Shown: positions 7,882-16,025, numbered from the stretch's first letter. The stretch: 19,432 bases of DNA from Candidatus Omnitrophota bacterium (GCA_026387255.1 JAPLMA010000015.1:1-19432), one strand, 5' to 3'. A program made the numbers and translations. Notes: a model not told the origin generated them from the letters alone.

Positions 7882-9333
7882 ATGTCTTTTAAAATTAATA
7901 AATTATGCACAATTGTTTTGGTCATATCTTTAATTGCCTGTCCTGTTTTTGCCGCGCAAGCCAACAATCCAGCTCCCGAAGAAGTAAAATACAGCCCAAA
8001 AAATCTTCAAGATAAAGATGCCATGCAAGCCGAAATGGATTTTTATGCCGGCAATGACCATGAGGCGGAGTTAATCTTTACAGGCCTACAGACAAAGAAA
8101 GACCATAATATCGCGCTATGGAACAATCAGTTGGGTTCTTTATATTTAACGCAAGGCAAGCTTAAAGAAGCCAAAGACGCGTTTATGGAAGCCTATGTTT
8201 TAATGAATGATATTACCGCCTTTAAAAGCCTAGAATTACGTTCTGTGGGGTTAACCAGCTCTGAGATGACTAAAGGATATAAAGGAGACCCCTATGAAAA
8301 GGTGTTTAACTCTTTTTATGTCGGGATACTGCTTTACGCGGATAACGACCTGGAAAACGCGCTGGCGGCTTTTAAAAATGGCATTTTATGCGATTCTGAT
8401 GTTACCGGCAAACTTTATAAAAGTGACGTGGCGTTATTATATTTAATGGCCACCCGCCTTGAGCTGCTGCAAAAAAATCAATCGATGGCTGATGATTTAT
8501 TTAAACAGGCGACGGAAGCCTATTATCTTTCCCATCCGGATAATCGCGGGCTGGTTTCTCAAAAACAGGGCTTATTAGATGATTTAGATAAAAAACAAAA
8601 AGAATTGCTGGATAAAGAAACTAAGGCAAATGTTAAACTAGAAAAAGTAATTACCACCCTCAAAGCCGAGATTGGCAAACTTGAGGCGGATATTAAATCG
8701 GCCGGAGACAAAATTGAAGAAAATAATCGTAAGATCAATATTGATAGCCTAAAAGATTTCATTAATCCCAATAATAATACTTTAATCTGTATGGAAACCG
8801 GCCGGGGACCCCTTAAATACCAAACCGGCACCTATGGAGAAAAAGCAGTTTTTACGATAAAACCGCATCCGGTGGCGAGTTTTAGCATTATAATTGATAA
8901 TTTTACGCAAATTAAAACGGAGAGTTTTCTTAAAAATAATGATGTCTATTATCAAGCCTCGACCCGCGGCGGAAGAGTTATGGATAGCATGTTAAAAGGT
9001 AAGGCGGAATTTAAACAAACTACGCAAGATATTTCAAATGTGCTTTCTACTGCGTCACAGGTTTATGATCCTTATGGAGTGTTTGCTCTGCTTAGTTTCG
9101 CTACAGGAGCAGTTAGTAATGCCACCAATCCTTATGCTGACGCTCGGCATTGGAGCCTGTTGCCTGCGGAGTTGCAATTAATTTCTTTACATTTAGCTCC
9201 CGGAACGCATCAGTTACAAATTAACGCCTATGATTCCACGGGTAAAACAATTGAAAGCTCCAAAATAAGTGTTCAAATTACGAATAACTCTAATAATGTC
9301 ATTTTTAAACGCTTCCGTGGGGTAGAATCTTAA
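7882..9333 (+). CDS. COG3014-like exported TPR/coiled-coil protein
   Basis: First gene of the envelope operon, 483 residues from ATG 7882. The N-terminus is a signal sequence that may be lipidated (LIAC, Cys20) or cleaved after VFA. Residues about 40-225 hold TPR-like helix pairs (AMQAEMDFYAGNDHEAELIF, LGSLYLTQGKLKEAKDAFMEAY, DNDLENALAAFKNGILC). Residues about 225-285 form a Lys/Glu-rich coiled coil. A beta-rich C-terminal domain follows with LICMETGRGPLKYQ and LPAELQLISLHLAPGTHQLQI. This organisation, together with LpoB- and YcfL-like neighbours, fits the uncharacterised COG3014 family. A scaffold role at the envelope is inference. The AAGGAG site is 15 bases from ATG 7882 but six bases from an in-frame ATT at 7873, so a rare ATT start is possible. 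Confidence 0.75.
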   Translation: MSFKINKLCTIVLVISLIACPVFAAQANNPAPEEVKYSPKNLQDKDAMQAEMDFYAGNDHEAELIFTGLQTKKDHNIALWNNQLGSLYLTQGKLKEAKDAFMEAYVLMNDITAFKSLELRSVGLTSSEMTKGYKGDPYEKVFNSFYVGILLYADNDLENALAAFKNGILCDSDVTGKLYKSDVALLYLMATRLELLQKNQSMADDLFKQATEAYYLSHPDNRGLVSQKQGLLDDLDKKQKELLDKETKANVKLEKVITTLKAEIGKLEADIKSAGDKIEENNRKINIDSLKDFINPNNNTLICMETGRGPLKYQTGTYGEKAVFTIKPHPVASFSIIIDNFTQIKTESFLKNNDVYYQASTRGGRVMDSMLKGKAEFKQTTQDISNVLSTASQVYDPYGVFALLSFATGAVSNATNPYADARHWSLLPAELQLISLHLAPGTHQLQINAYDSTGKTIESSKISVQITNNSNNVIFKRFRGVES

Positions 9334-9334
9334 A

Positions 9335-9901
9335 ATGAAAAAATTACTTTTTGTAATATTTTTGACATTTTCGCTTTCTGGATGCGTTAGTGTGAATCCT
9401 TATGTTTTAAGTAAAGGGCAAACCTCTCTGGATTTAACCAATAATCGCGGAGTGGCCTTATTTACAATGAAAGTCGATAATTCAGGAGGCACCCGCCTTT
9501 CTTTATTAAGTTTTATGGCACGTGAAGTTAATCAATATAAGCCTTATAATACTTTAGGAGTATTTACCCTGCCGCTTTTACCCGAAAACTATTCAACCAC
9601 GGATAATTTATATTTTTGTTCAGTAGTTTTAGGCAGCGGAATTTACCGGCTTGACGCGTTTAATGGAATGGTTAATTTATTTTTTGGCATTCCACACTCA
9701 CTTAAAACGGATAAGATTTTCGATATTTACCCAAATAAGATAAATTATCTTGGTCGTTTAGATTTTGGTAATTTTAATGCCCAGCTACCTTTTACATCCT
9801 TAATCAAAATCGAGGATAACTCTGAGCAAGAGATATTAAAATTCAAAGAAATCTTTCCGGTATTAAGAGATAAGCAAATTAGCAAGGATTCATTTTATTA
9901 A
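9335..9901 (+). CDS. Predicted lipoprotein of the LpoB/YcfL operon, unknown function
   Basis: A 188-residue lipoprotein with lipobox LSGC and acylated Cys17. The mature part starts with a beta-rich region (GQTSLDLTNNRGVALFTMKVDN), followed by LGVFTLPLLPENY, LGSGIYRLDAFNGMVNLFFG and a C-terminal segment containing YLGRLDFGNFNAQLPF. The pattern suggests a small beta-sandwich. It starts one base after the stop of the preceding gene, so translation is probably coupled. No catalytic signature is visible and I cannot name the family. Its place among COG3014-, LpoB- and YcfL-like genes suggests the same periplasmic complex. Confidence 0.75.
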   Translation: MKKLLFVIFLTFSLSGCVSVNPYVLSKGQTSLDLTNNRGVALFTMKVDNSGGTRLSLLSFMAREVNQYKPYNTLGVFTLPLLPENYSTTDNLYFCSVVLGSGIYRLDAFNGMVNLFFGIPHSLKTDKIFDIYPNKINYLGRLDFGNFNAQLPFTSLIKIEDNSEQEILKFKEIFPVLRDKQISKDSFY

Positions 9902-9913
9902 AAAGGAGTGGTA

Positions 9914-10504
9914 ATGAAAAATCATATATTTATTTGTATGTTTTGTTTGTGTTTAGCTGGATGCGCTACAGTAGAAACTTCTTATACTAAGACCGTGCCT
10001 TTAGACCAGGATGATGGGCTCGGAGGGACAGGAATTGAAGCCACGGATATCCGTACTGTTTCCAGAAAAATGGCAGAATCAATTTTGAATGTCCCGCAAA
10101 TAATGAATGCCCAAGGATCGCCGATAATCGCGCTGCTTCCGGTAAAAAATTCAACGCGTTTCATAATTAATAAGGATATCTTTACTAAAAAAATCCGCAT
10201 TCAGCTTAACCAAAACGCTCAGGGTAAAATGACCTTTCTTGCCCGTGACCGCATTGATGATATTTTAAAAGAAAGACAATCTAAGCGTGATGGATTAGTC
10301 GGTTCAAGCAAGAGCGTGGATTTAAAGGGCGTGGATTTCTATTTAACCGGCGAGTTGATGGGATTAAGTAAAGCCAACCAGGGAGACAGGTCGGATTATA
10401 TCTCGATGTCCTTTCAGCTGATTGACGCCGAGACTTCAGAAATTATTTGGGAAAATGAATACGAAGTTAAGCGCGTGGGTACATCCGGAGTGGTTTATCA
10501 ATAA
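9914..10504 (+). CDS. LpoB-like lipoprotein (penicillin-binding-protein activator family)
   Basis: A 196-residue lipoprotein, lipobox LAGC with Cys17. ATG 9914 is preferred over the GTG at 9908 because AAGGAG (9903-9908) lies five bases before it. The domain shows LpoB family hallmarks: TDIRTVSRKMAESILNVPQI, PIIALLPVKNSTRFIINKDIF, FLARDRIDDILKERQ, GVDFYLTGEL, SMSFQLIDAETSEIIWENEYEV. In gammaproteobacteria LpoB is an outer-membrane lipoprotein that reaches through the periplasm to activate the glycosyltransferase/transpeptidase PBP1b. Here no penicillin-binding protein is in the window, so the partner is unknown. The Pro/Gln-rich N-terminal spacer of E. coli LpoB is reduced to a short stretch. 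Confidence 0.85.
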   Translation: MKNHIFICMFCLCLAGCATVETSYTKTVPLDQDDGLGGTGIEATDIRTVSRKMAESILNVPQIMNAQGSPIIALLPVKNSTRFIINKDIFTKKIRIQLNQNAQGKMTFLARDRIDDILKERQSKRDGLVGSSKSVDLKGVDFYLTGELMGLSKANQGDRSDYISMSFQLIDAETSEIIWENEYEVKRVGTSGVVYQ

Positions 10505-10529
10505 TCCTTAAAGCTAGGAGATGACTAAT

Positions 10530-10937
10530 ATGCGTAAAAAAATATTTTTCTTATTTTTGGCTGGTTTAATTGCTGGTTGTGTTGGAGTTCCAGCTAAAGG
10601 AGTTAAACCTACAAAAGCATCTCAACTTTATGAGGAAACGGAGACCTTTGTTTACCTGAGCAAGGGAATGAATAAACGGCTTCTTTTGGCGGATCAACAA
10701 ATATCTGCAACTGAAGATGGCCGGCTGATTGTAAAGGCTAAATTATTTAATAAGTTATCAGAGAATTTACGCGTGCAGTTTCAAACTATATTTAAAGATA
10801 AAGACGGCTATCCTACCGGAGATGAAACGAATTGGGAGCTAGTCGTTATTCCACACAATGCTTATTATTATTATGAGGTTAAAGCCATGAATACTCAAGC
10901 GCAAAAGTATGTTACGCGTTGCCGCTATGCTGAATAA
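10530..10937 (+). CDS. YcfL-like lipoprotein (DUF1425)
   Basis: A 135-residue lipoprotein with lipobox IAGC and Cys17. ATG 10530 is chosen because CTAGGAG ends at 10520, nine bases upstream; the ATG at 10521 abuts that site. The mature domain RLLLADQQISATEDGRLIVK, FNKLSENLRVQFQTIFKDKDG, and the C-terminal NAYYYYEVKAMNTQAQKY match the small beta-sandwich of YcfL, which is found beside lpoB in enterobacteria. This is a co-conserved but functionally obscure pair. The order LpoB then YcfL here is the reverse of E. coli, where ycfL precedes lpoB. Confidence 0.78.
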   Translation: MRKKIFFLFLAGLIAGCVGVPAKGVKPTKASQLYEETETFVYLSKGMNKRLLLADQQISATEDGRLIVKAKLFNKLSENLRVQFQTIFKDKDGYPTGDETNWELVVIPHNAYYYYEVKAMNTQAQKYVTRCRYAE

Positions 10938-10949
10938 GGAGAGCCGGTT

Positions 10950-12569
10950 ATGATTATAAAAACTTTTATCTTTTTGTTAAGTTTTAGTTTTTTAACCTTA
11001 AATGGTTTTAATGCCTTCGCACAAGATCAGACGAAGAAAATTTATACTTACGAACAAAACAGTATTAGCGGCAATGTCATTAAAAAAGATTTAAAAATTA
11101 AAGTTGCGGTTTTTGTATCCGAAAATAACTTAAAATTTAAGGATAGCCTATTTAATCCTCCAGTTGATGAGCTTTTAGAAACAAAGATAATTTCTGTAGA
11201 TAAAGCTGATATTAAGATCGATAACAGCCAGAAACCACCGCAGAAAAAAGCAGACACGCAGTTAATTACCGGACTCTTGACGGATGCTTTGCGTGAAAGC
11301 GGAAAATTCGCTATTGTTGAACGGCAGGATGTTAACGCTATTCTTAGAGAAGCAGAGTTTAGTAGCTCTAAATGGGTCAATCCGGAGCAGGCAAATAAAA
11401 TTGGAGTGATTTCCGGAGTTAAGTATATTGTGATTTCCAATTTACTTAAAAGTGAATCCGGAGAAAGAATAGGAGTCAATAATTATGCGCTAGCTTTACG
11501 GCTGTGTGAAGTTGAAACTGGTAATATATCCGCCACCGGACAGGGTGAAGGAGCGACTATAAAAGATACGATTGCCAGCGCCGTAAAGAATTTTTCAGCT
11601 AAAATTAATAGCCAGCCCTGGAACGCCCGAATTGTAAAAATTGAAGGGGCTTTTGTTTATCTTAATGCCGGAAGCGATGAAGGCTTAAAGAAGAAGAATG
11701 TGTTAGAAGTTTATAAAATCAATAATAAAGTTATCGATCCTGCAACGAATAAAATTTTAGGTACGGATAAGTCAAAAGTGGGCAGGCTTGAAATTGTGGA
11801 AATTTTAAGTTCGGATTTGTCAAAGGCCAAAATTTTGGATTTTACTGAACCATTTAATATGGATTTTATCGCGCAGGCAAATCCGACTTCGGGTGTTGGT
11901 ACTGATGAGACCGCGCAATGGAAACAGATTCATGGAGATGTTCCTACGCAAGAAGCTAAAGTTGAAGCTTCAGAGAATCCTCTTTCTCTGCCTGAAACTT
12001 CCAATATGAACATGCCTATTGAAGGGTTAGTACAAATTACTAGTCCAGCAATAGTTATGATTACTACTGTCAGTAACAGCGGTGGTAGCTTAGGCAGCGG
12101 TTTTCTTATCAGCTCCGATGGAATTATTGTTACTAATTACCATGTCATTAAGGGGGCGGAAGGCTTAGGCGTAAAATTTGCGCAGGAAAAAGAATTAATT
12201 ACCAATGTCAGCGTAATAAAAACCGATGCTGTGCGTGATATCGCTTTAATTAAAATTAATACTCCGGTAAATGTCACTCCTTTGCTTCTGGGAGATTCAG
12301 AGCAAATAACTGTAGGCGAGCGTGTGGTTGCTATTGGCAACCCACAAGGCCTGCAGAATACAGTATCCGACGGCCTAGTGAGCGCGGTGCGCGATGCCGG
12401 CGGCGTAAAGCAAATTCAAATTAGCGTCCCGATTTCTCATGGTTCAAGCGGAGGAGCACTGATAAATATGCGCGGACAGGTTATTGGTATTACTTCCTCG
12501 GGCATTGATCAAGCACAGAACCTGAATTTTGCTATCCCTATAAATTACGTTAAAGAGTATCTGCAATAG
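10950..12569 (+). CDS. Secreted fusion protein: CsgG-like domain, FlgT C-terminal-like domain and trypsin-like (HtrA-type) protease
   Basis: Last gene of the operon, 539 residues, with AAGGAG before ATG 10950. The signal peptide appears cleaved after AFA, and there is no lipobox, so it should be soluble in the periplasm. Residues about 45-215 resemble CsgG (TGLLTDALRESGKFAIVERQ, DVNAILREAE, GVKYIVISNLL). About 222-305 resemble the FlgT C-terminal domain (ARIVKIEGAFVYLNAGSDEG). After a linker, about 350-539 form an S1C-type trypsin fold with a complete triad: His398 in TNYHVIKGA, Asp430 in VRDIALIKI and Ser500 in GSSGG. The usual HtrA motif is GNSGG. No PDZ domain is present. Lack of a lipid anchor argues against pore formation by the CsgG part. 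Substrates are unknown. Confidence 0.85.
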   Translation: MIIKTFIFLLSFSFLTLNGFNAFAQDQTKKIYTYEQNSISGNVIKKDLKIKVAVFVSENNLKFKDSLFNPPVDELLETKIISVDKADIKIDNSQKPPQKKADTQLITGLLTDALRESGKFAIVERQDVNAILREAEFSSSKWVNPEQANKIGVISGVKYIVISNLLKSESGERIGVNNYALALRLCEVETGNISATGQGEGATIKDTIASAVKNFSAKINSQPWNARIVKIEGAFVYLNAGSDEGLKKKNVLEVYKINNKVIDPATNKILGTDKSKVGRLEIVEILSSDLSKAKILDFTEPFNMDFIAQANPTSGVGTDETAQWKQIHGDVPTQEAKVEASENPLSLPETSNMNMPIEGLVQITSPAIVMITTVSNSGGSLGSGFLISSDGIIVTNYHVIKGAEGLGVKFAQEKELITNVSVIKTDAVRDIALIKINTPVNVTPLLLGDSEQITVGERVVAIGNPQGLQNTVSDGLVSAVRDAGGVKQIQISVPISHGSSGGALINMRGQVIGITSSGIDQAQNLNFAIPINYVKEYLQ

Positions 12570-12604
12570 GATTTAACAAGGACCTTCCTTAATTAACTCT
12601 TAAT

Positions 12605-14179
12605 ATGCTAAATCTTGCTTTTATCTATCACATGCACCAGCCTTATTACAAGAACCTCTTGACAGGGGAGAGCGATCTACCCTGGGTCAGGCTACATGGG
12701 GTCAAAGATTATCTGGATATGGTGCAAATCTTAGAGAAGTTTCCCAAGATGAAATTGACCTTTAATGTGGTACCATCTTTATTTGAACAAATTGAAGATT
12801 ATAATAACGCCGGGCTTGAAGATAAATACTTAAAGCTATCCAGAAAACCTGCCGAGCAGTTAACCAAAGCCGATAAAGAATTTATCCTGCAGAATTTTTT
12901 CTCCATCAATAAGGATAAGGTAATTGCTTTTTCTCCGCGCTACTACCAACTGTATTTTAAGAAAAAATCCGGCCAGGAATTTAACCTTGCCGATTACCTT
13001 GACCTGCAGGTCTGTTTTAACCTTTTCTGGATTGATCCGTCTTTTAGAATAAATATCCCAGAATTAAAAAAAGTTGTGGATAAAGAAAGGTTTTTTTCGG
13101 AAGCCGATAAACATATTGTTTTAAGCCAACAGTTAGAAATCTTAAAAGGAATACTTCCGGCTTATAAAAAAACTCAAGCTAGCAAACAGGTTGAGATCAG
13201 TGTAACCCCTTATTACCATCCGATCTTACCCCTACTTTATGATACCAATATCGCCAAAGAGGCAAATAAAAAAACGCTTCTGCCTAAAGAAGGATTTAAT
13301 TACCCCCTGGATGCCAAATATCAAATCGATAGCGGAGTAGAATTTTATAAGCAAAGATTTGATACTCAGCCGCTAGGCATGTGGCCGTCTGAAGAGGGGG
13401 TAAGCGAGCATATATTGCCCTACATCATTGAATCCGGAATAAAGTGGATTGTCGCTGACGAAGCAATTTTGTTTAAATCTTTGAAATTAAAAAAACGCGA
13501 TACTAAATTACTTTACCAGCCGCACCTTTTAAAAAGAAAAGAAGGCCAGCTGAATATTGTTTTTCGCGACCGCAATCTTTCAGATTTAATCGGCTTTTCC
13601 TATTCCGATATGAAAGAAGTAGCTGCGGTAAATAATTTTATGACGCATTTAGAAAATATTAATAAAGCTTTTTCCGCCAAAGGCGGACCCGCCTACGGCG
13701 GAAAGAGCAAAGACATTTTAGTGACCATCGCCATGGATGGAGAGAACGCCTGGGAATATTTCCGCAATGATGGCCATGATTTCCTGGATTTACTATATAA
13801 GCGTATCAGTGAAAGCGAATTTATAAAAACTACTACCGTTAGTGATTATTTAAAACTTAATCCGGCAAAAAGAGTAATTAAGCGCCTAAGCGCGGGATCC
13901 TGGATTTACGGAGAATTCGGAAAATGGATTGGCAACCCTTATAAAGTTAAAGCCTGGGAATGGCTGGCGCATGCGCGCAAGTCGATTGCCGAAACTAAAA
14001 ACCCCGGGGATTTAGCTTGGAAACAAATATATATTCTAGAGGGAAGTGACTGGTTCTGGTGGGCAGGAGAAGACCCGGATGGTTCATTTGACCGGCTATT
14101 CAGGCTGCATTTAACTAACTTTTACCAGCTCATTAAACAAGCACCTCCGGCATATCTTGCCAACCCCTTAGTGCCCTAA
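12605..14179 (+). CDS. Glycoside hydrolase family 57 protein (alpha-glucan-active)
   Basis: A 524-residue cytoplasmic enzyme (no signal peptide) of the GH57 clan acting on alpha-glucans such as glycogen or starch. Hallmarks are HMHQPYY at residues 9-15, MWPSEEG with candidate nucleophile Glu263, and AMDGENAWEYF with candidate acid/base Asp378. The MWPSE and DGENAWE forms resemble amylase/amylopullulanase-type members rather than branching enzymes, but exact activity cannot be fixed. ATG 12605 fits because LNLAFIYHMHQP is the family start; no clear ribosome site precedes it. A GC-rich double palindrome inserted in frame at residues 356-367 adds SAKGGPAYGGKS. Its neighbour two genes downstream carries a glycogen-binding domain. 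Confidence 0.92.
   Translation: MLNLAFIYHMHQPYYKNLLTGESDLPWVRLHGVKDYLDMVQILEKFPKMKLTFNVVPSLFEQIEDYNNAGLEDKYLKLSRKPAEQLTKADKEFILQNFFSINKDKVIAFSPRYYQLYFKKKSGQEFNLADYLDLQVCFNLFWIDPSFRINIPELKKVVDKERFFSEADKHIVLSQQLEILKGILPAYKKTQASKQVEISVTPYYHPILPLLYDTNIAKEANKKTLLPKEGFNYPLDAKYQIDSGVEFYKQRFDTQPLGMWPSEEGVSEHILPYIIESGIKWIVADEAILFKSLKLKKRDTKLLYQPHLLKRKEGQLNIVFRDRNLSDLIGFSYSDMKEVAAVNNFMTHLENINKAFSAKGGPAYGGKSKDILVTIAMDGENAWEYFRNDGHDFLDLLYKRISESEFIKTTTVSDYLKLNPAKRVIKRLSAGSWIYGEFGKWIGNPYKVKAWEWLAHARKSIAETKNPGDLAWKQIYILEGSDWFWWAGEDPDGSFDRLFRLHLTNFYQLIKQAPPAYLANPLVP
13671..13704. repeat. In-frame palindromic element inside the GH57 gene
   Basis: TTTCCGCC (13671-13678) and GGCGGAAA (13697-13704) are perfect complements. 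The interior is two tandem mini-hairpins, CCGCC-AAA-GGCGG (13674-13686) and CCGCC-TAC-GGCGG (13689-13701). The GC content is far above the surrounding gene. The reading frame passes through and yields a Gly-rich loop just before the catalytic DGEN motif. It looks like an inserted small repeat. Confidence 0.7.
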
Positions 14180-14281
14180 TACCATCGCCGACACACAATC
14201 ACTTGTATCTCATTGTTACTTTGACACAAACTATTGTATTTTGTCATTACCAGGCACTAACAACTCCAACCACTTAACCCC

Positions 14282-14310
14282 TTGACATAAATAGGGTTTT
14301 ATGTTACAAA
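14282..14310 (+). promoter_or_regulatory. Promoter for the membrane protein/ParA-CBM48 operon
   Basis: TTGACA (14282-14287) and TACAAA (14305-14310) are separated by 17 bases. The predicted transcription start is about 14317, only one to three bases before ATG 14319, which implies a leaderless or near-leaderless mRNA. The remainder of the 139-base gap from 14180 holds a second TTGACA at 14221 without a convincing -10 box, and nothing else recognised. Confidence 0.6.
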
Positions 14311-14318
14311 TATAGCCA

Positions 14319-14891
14319 ATGAATAAGAAAGAAATTTACGAGCATCTGGCTAATATTTATCTGGATGCCTCTTCAAAATCTTCAAAAAAAAGACGCGGGT
14401 TTAATACTTATCCCAAAACTGTCCGGCATATAATTATCATCGGAACCGTTCTGGTTTTAGGATTGGGCAGTTTGACCACCTATTCCCATGTTTCTAACCG
14501 CGCCCCGGTGGGCCAAATTGCTTTATTCTTACATCAAGATGCGGCAAAAATTAATTTTAATTTTGACCCGGCCAAAAAAGAAACTTTTTCCTTAAATCTT
14601 AAACATTTAAATTTATCCAAATATAAAACTCTGGCTTTTGCGGTAAGAAAAACCAATCCTAAAGATATAATTTCATTGCGCGTAGAATTTACTAACCGTT
14701 TTAACGAGAGGTCTGAAATTTACATCAAAGATATTTCCAGTAAGTGGGCAGACAAAAAAATAGATTTTAAGAATTTCGCTAAAATTAATAACTGGAGCCA
14801 AATGAAAGAATTGGCTTTCAGTATTGAAGAATGGAATGCTCGGGAAAAATCAGGAATTGTTTATCTGGATAACATTTGCGTCTTAAAATAG
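14319..14891 (+). CDS. Single-pass membrane protein with extracytoplasmic beta-rich domain
   Basis: A 190-residue protein of unknown function. A basic N-terminal segment (residues 20-37, with KKRR) precedes one transmembrane helix at about 37-55, so the orientation should be N-inside, C-outside. Residues about 68-190 look like a jelly-roll: NFDPAKKETFSLNLKHLNLS, YKTLAFAVRKTN, ISLRVEFTNRFNERSEIYI, MKELAFSIEEWN and GIVYLDNICVLK. The final strand with aromatic, Asp-Asn-Ile resembles CIA30/carbohydrate-binding-type sandwiches, but this is weak. No ribosome site exists upstream; the promoter places the transcript start almost at the ATG. The stop overlaps the ribosome site of the ParA-type gene, so the two are an operon. 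Confidence 0.75.
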   Translation: MNKKEIYEHLANIYLDASSKSSKKRRGFNTYPKTVRHIIIIGTVLVLGLGSLTTYSHVSNRAPVGQIALFLHQDAAKINFNFDPAKKETFSLNLKHLNLSKYKTLAFAVRKTNPKDIISLRVEFTNRFNERSEIYIKDISSKWADKKIDFKNFAKINNWSQMKELAFSIEEWNAREKSGIVYLDNICVLK

Positions 14892-14904
14892 GAGGAGAGG
14901 CTAA

Positions 14905-16014
14905 ATGCGCATTATAACCATCTCGAATCAAAAGGGAGGTTGCGGTAAAACCACAACCAGCATAAATTTAGCGGCAGCACTGGCAACTAATCAACGCAAA
15001 GTTCTCTTGATTGACCTTGACCCTCAGGCACATGCCACCAGCGGCCTGAATATTAAAGCGGATTTGAGCATTTATAATGTCCTCTCTAAAATTACTAATA
15101 AAAAATGCAAACTTGAAGAAATCATTCAAAATTTAGGGGAGAATTTTGATCTTGCCCCTTCGAGCATAATTTTAAGCACTCTGGAACAGGAGTTAAGCGG
15201 AGAAATCGGTAGGGAATCCCGGCTCTGTGATACCCTGAAAATTTTTAAGAATAATTATGACTATATTTTAATTGATTGCCCGCCAAACTTAGGTATTCTT
15301 ACTATTAACGCCATTCGAGCAGCCAATGAGATTATTATTCCGGTAGAAGCCAGCAGATTTTCACTCGAAGGCGTAAGCCAACTGACCAGTATTATTAATT
15401 TGATCGCCGAAAGATTAAATCATAGCGTAGAATTTAGGATTCTGGTCACTAATTTTGATTCCCGTCTGCGGCATTCATTTACTATGCTAGAAAGAATTAA
15501 AACCGATTATAAAAATAGGATGTTTTCCAATATTATTCACGTGAATGTAAAATTAAAAGAAGCTCAGAACGAAGGCCTAAACATCTTAGCTTATGATAAA
15601 TACTGCCGCGGAGCAAAAGATTATTTCTCGCTTTCTCGGGAAATTATCACTCAGGAAAATACCCCCACACTTAATCAAACAGTAGAAAAAACTACCGTAA
15701 ATAAAGCTTTTGATAAACGCATGAAAGAAATTCTTAAAAAAGAACTGCCTAAATTAAATGAAGTTGTGCTCACGGTCAAAGCACCCGATGCCAAAGAAGT
15801 TTACCTGGCCGGAGAATTTAACAACTGGAAACTTGATGAGGACAGCCGCATGGAACAAACTAACGGCTGCTGGACTAAGCGCTTGGATTTAAACAATGGT
15901 AAATACCGTTACCGTTTTGTCATTGATGGGAACTGGACTGAAGATCCGGCTAATCCGCTGACTCAATTAAATACTTACGGCACCCTGGATTCTCTGCTAG
16001 AAGTAAATAAATAG
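14905..16014 (+). CDS. ParA/MinD-type ATPase fused to an AMPK-beta-like (CBM48) glycogen-binding domain
   Basis: A 369-residue two-domain protein with an excellent ribosome site (GGAGGAGAGG). Residues 1 to about 250 are a ParA ATPase with deviant Walker A KGGCGKTTT (signature Lys10, catalytic Lys15), LLIDLDPQAHAT, Walker B-like ILIDCPPNLG, and the typical PVEASRFSLEGV and RHSFTMLE segments. A charged linker (about 250-285) leads to residues 287-369, which align with the AMPK beta glycogen-binding domain: VYLAGEFNNW with Trp308, YRYRFVIDGNW with Trp344, EDPANPL, and YGTLDSLLEV. In AMPK beta the two tryptophans contact glucan. No ParB gene is visible. I infer that it positions or partitions glycogen-like material; its relation to the GH57 gene supports this. 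The ATPase family call is certain, the role is not. Confidence 0.92.
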   Translation: MRIITISNQKGGCGKTTTSINLAAALATNQRKVLLIDLDPQAHATSGLNIKADLSIYNVLSKITNKKCKLEEIIQNLGENFDLAPSSIILSTLEQELSGEIGRESRLCDTLKIFKNNYDYILIDCPPNLGILTINAIRAANEIIIPVEASRFSLEGVSQLTSIINLIAERLNHSVEFRILVTNFDSRLRHSFTMLERIKTDYKNRMFSNIIHVNVKLKEAQNEGLNILAYDKYCRGAKDYFSLSREIITQENTPTLNQTVEKTTVNKAFDKRMKEILKKELPKLNEVVLTVKAPDAKEVYLAGEFNNWKLDEDSRMEQTNGCWTKRLDLNNGKYRYRFVIDGNWTEDPANPLTQLNTYGTLDSLLEVNK

Positions 16015-16025
16015 TTATTAACAAG

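Noticed and set aside
11048..11479. 143-residue minus-strand open frame inside the CsgG-protease gene
   Set aside because: It lies fully antisense to a clear domain-coding gene and has no ribosome site or recognisable motif.
14905..16014. Chromosomal parA of a parABS locus
   Set aside because: No ParB gene or parS-like array is nearby, and the C-terminal glycogen-binding domain is foreign to chromosome-partition ParA.
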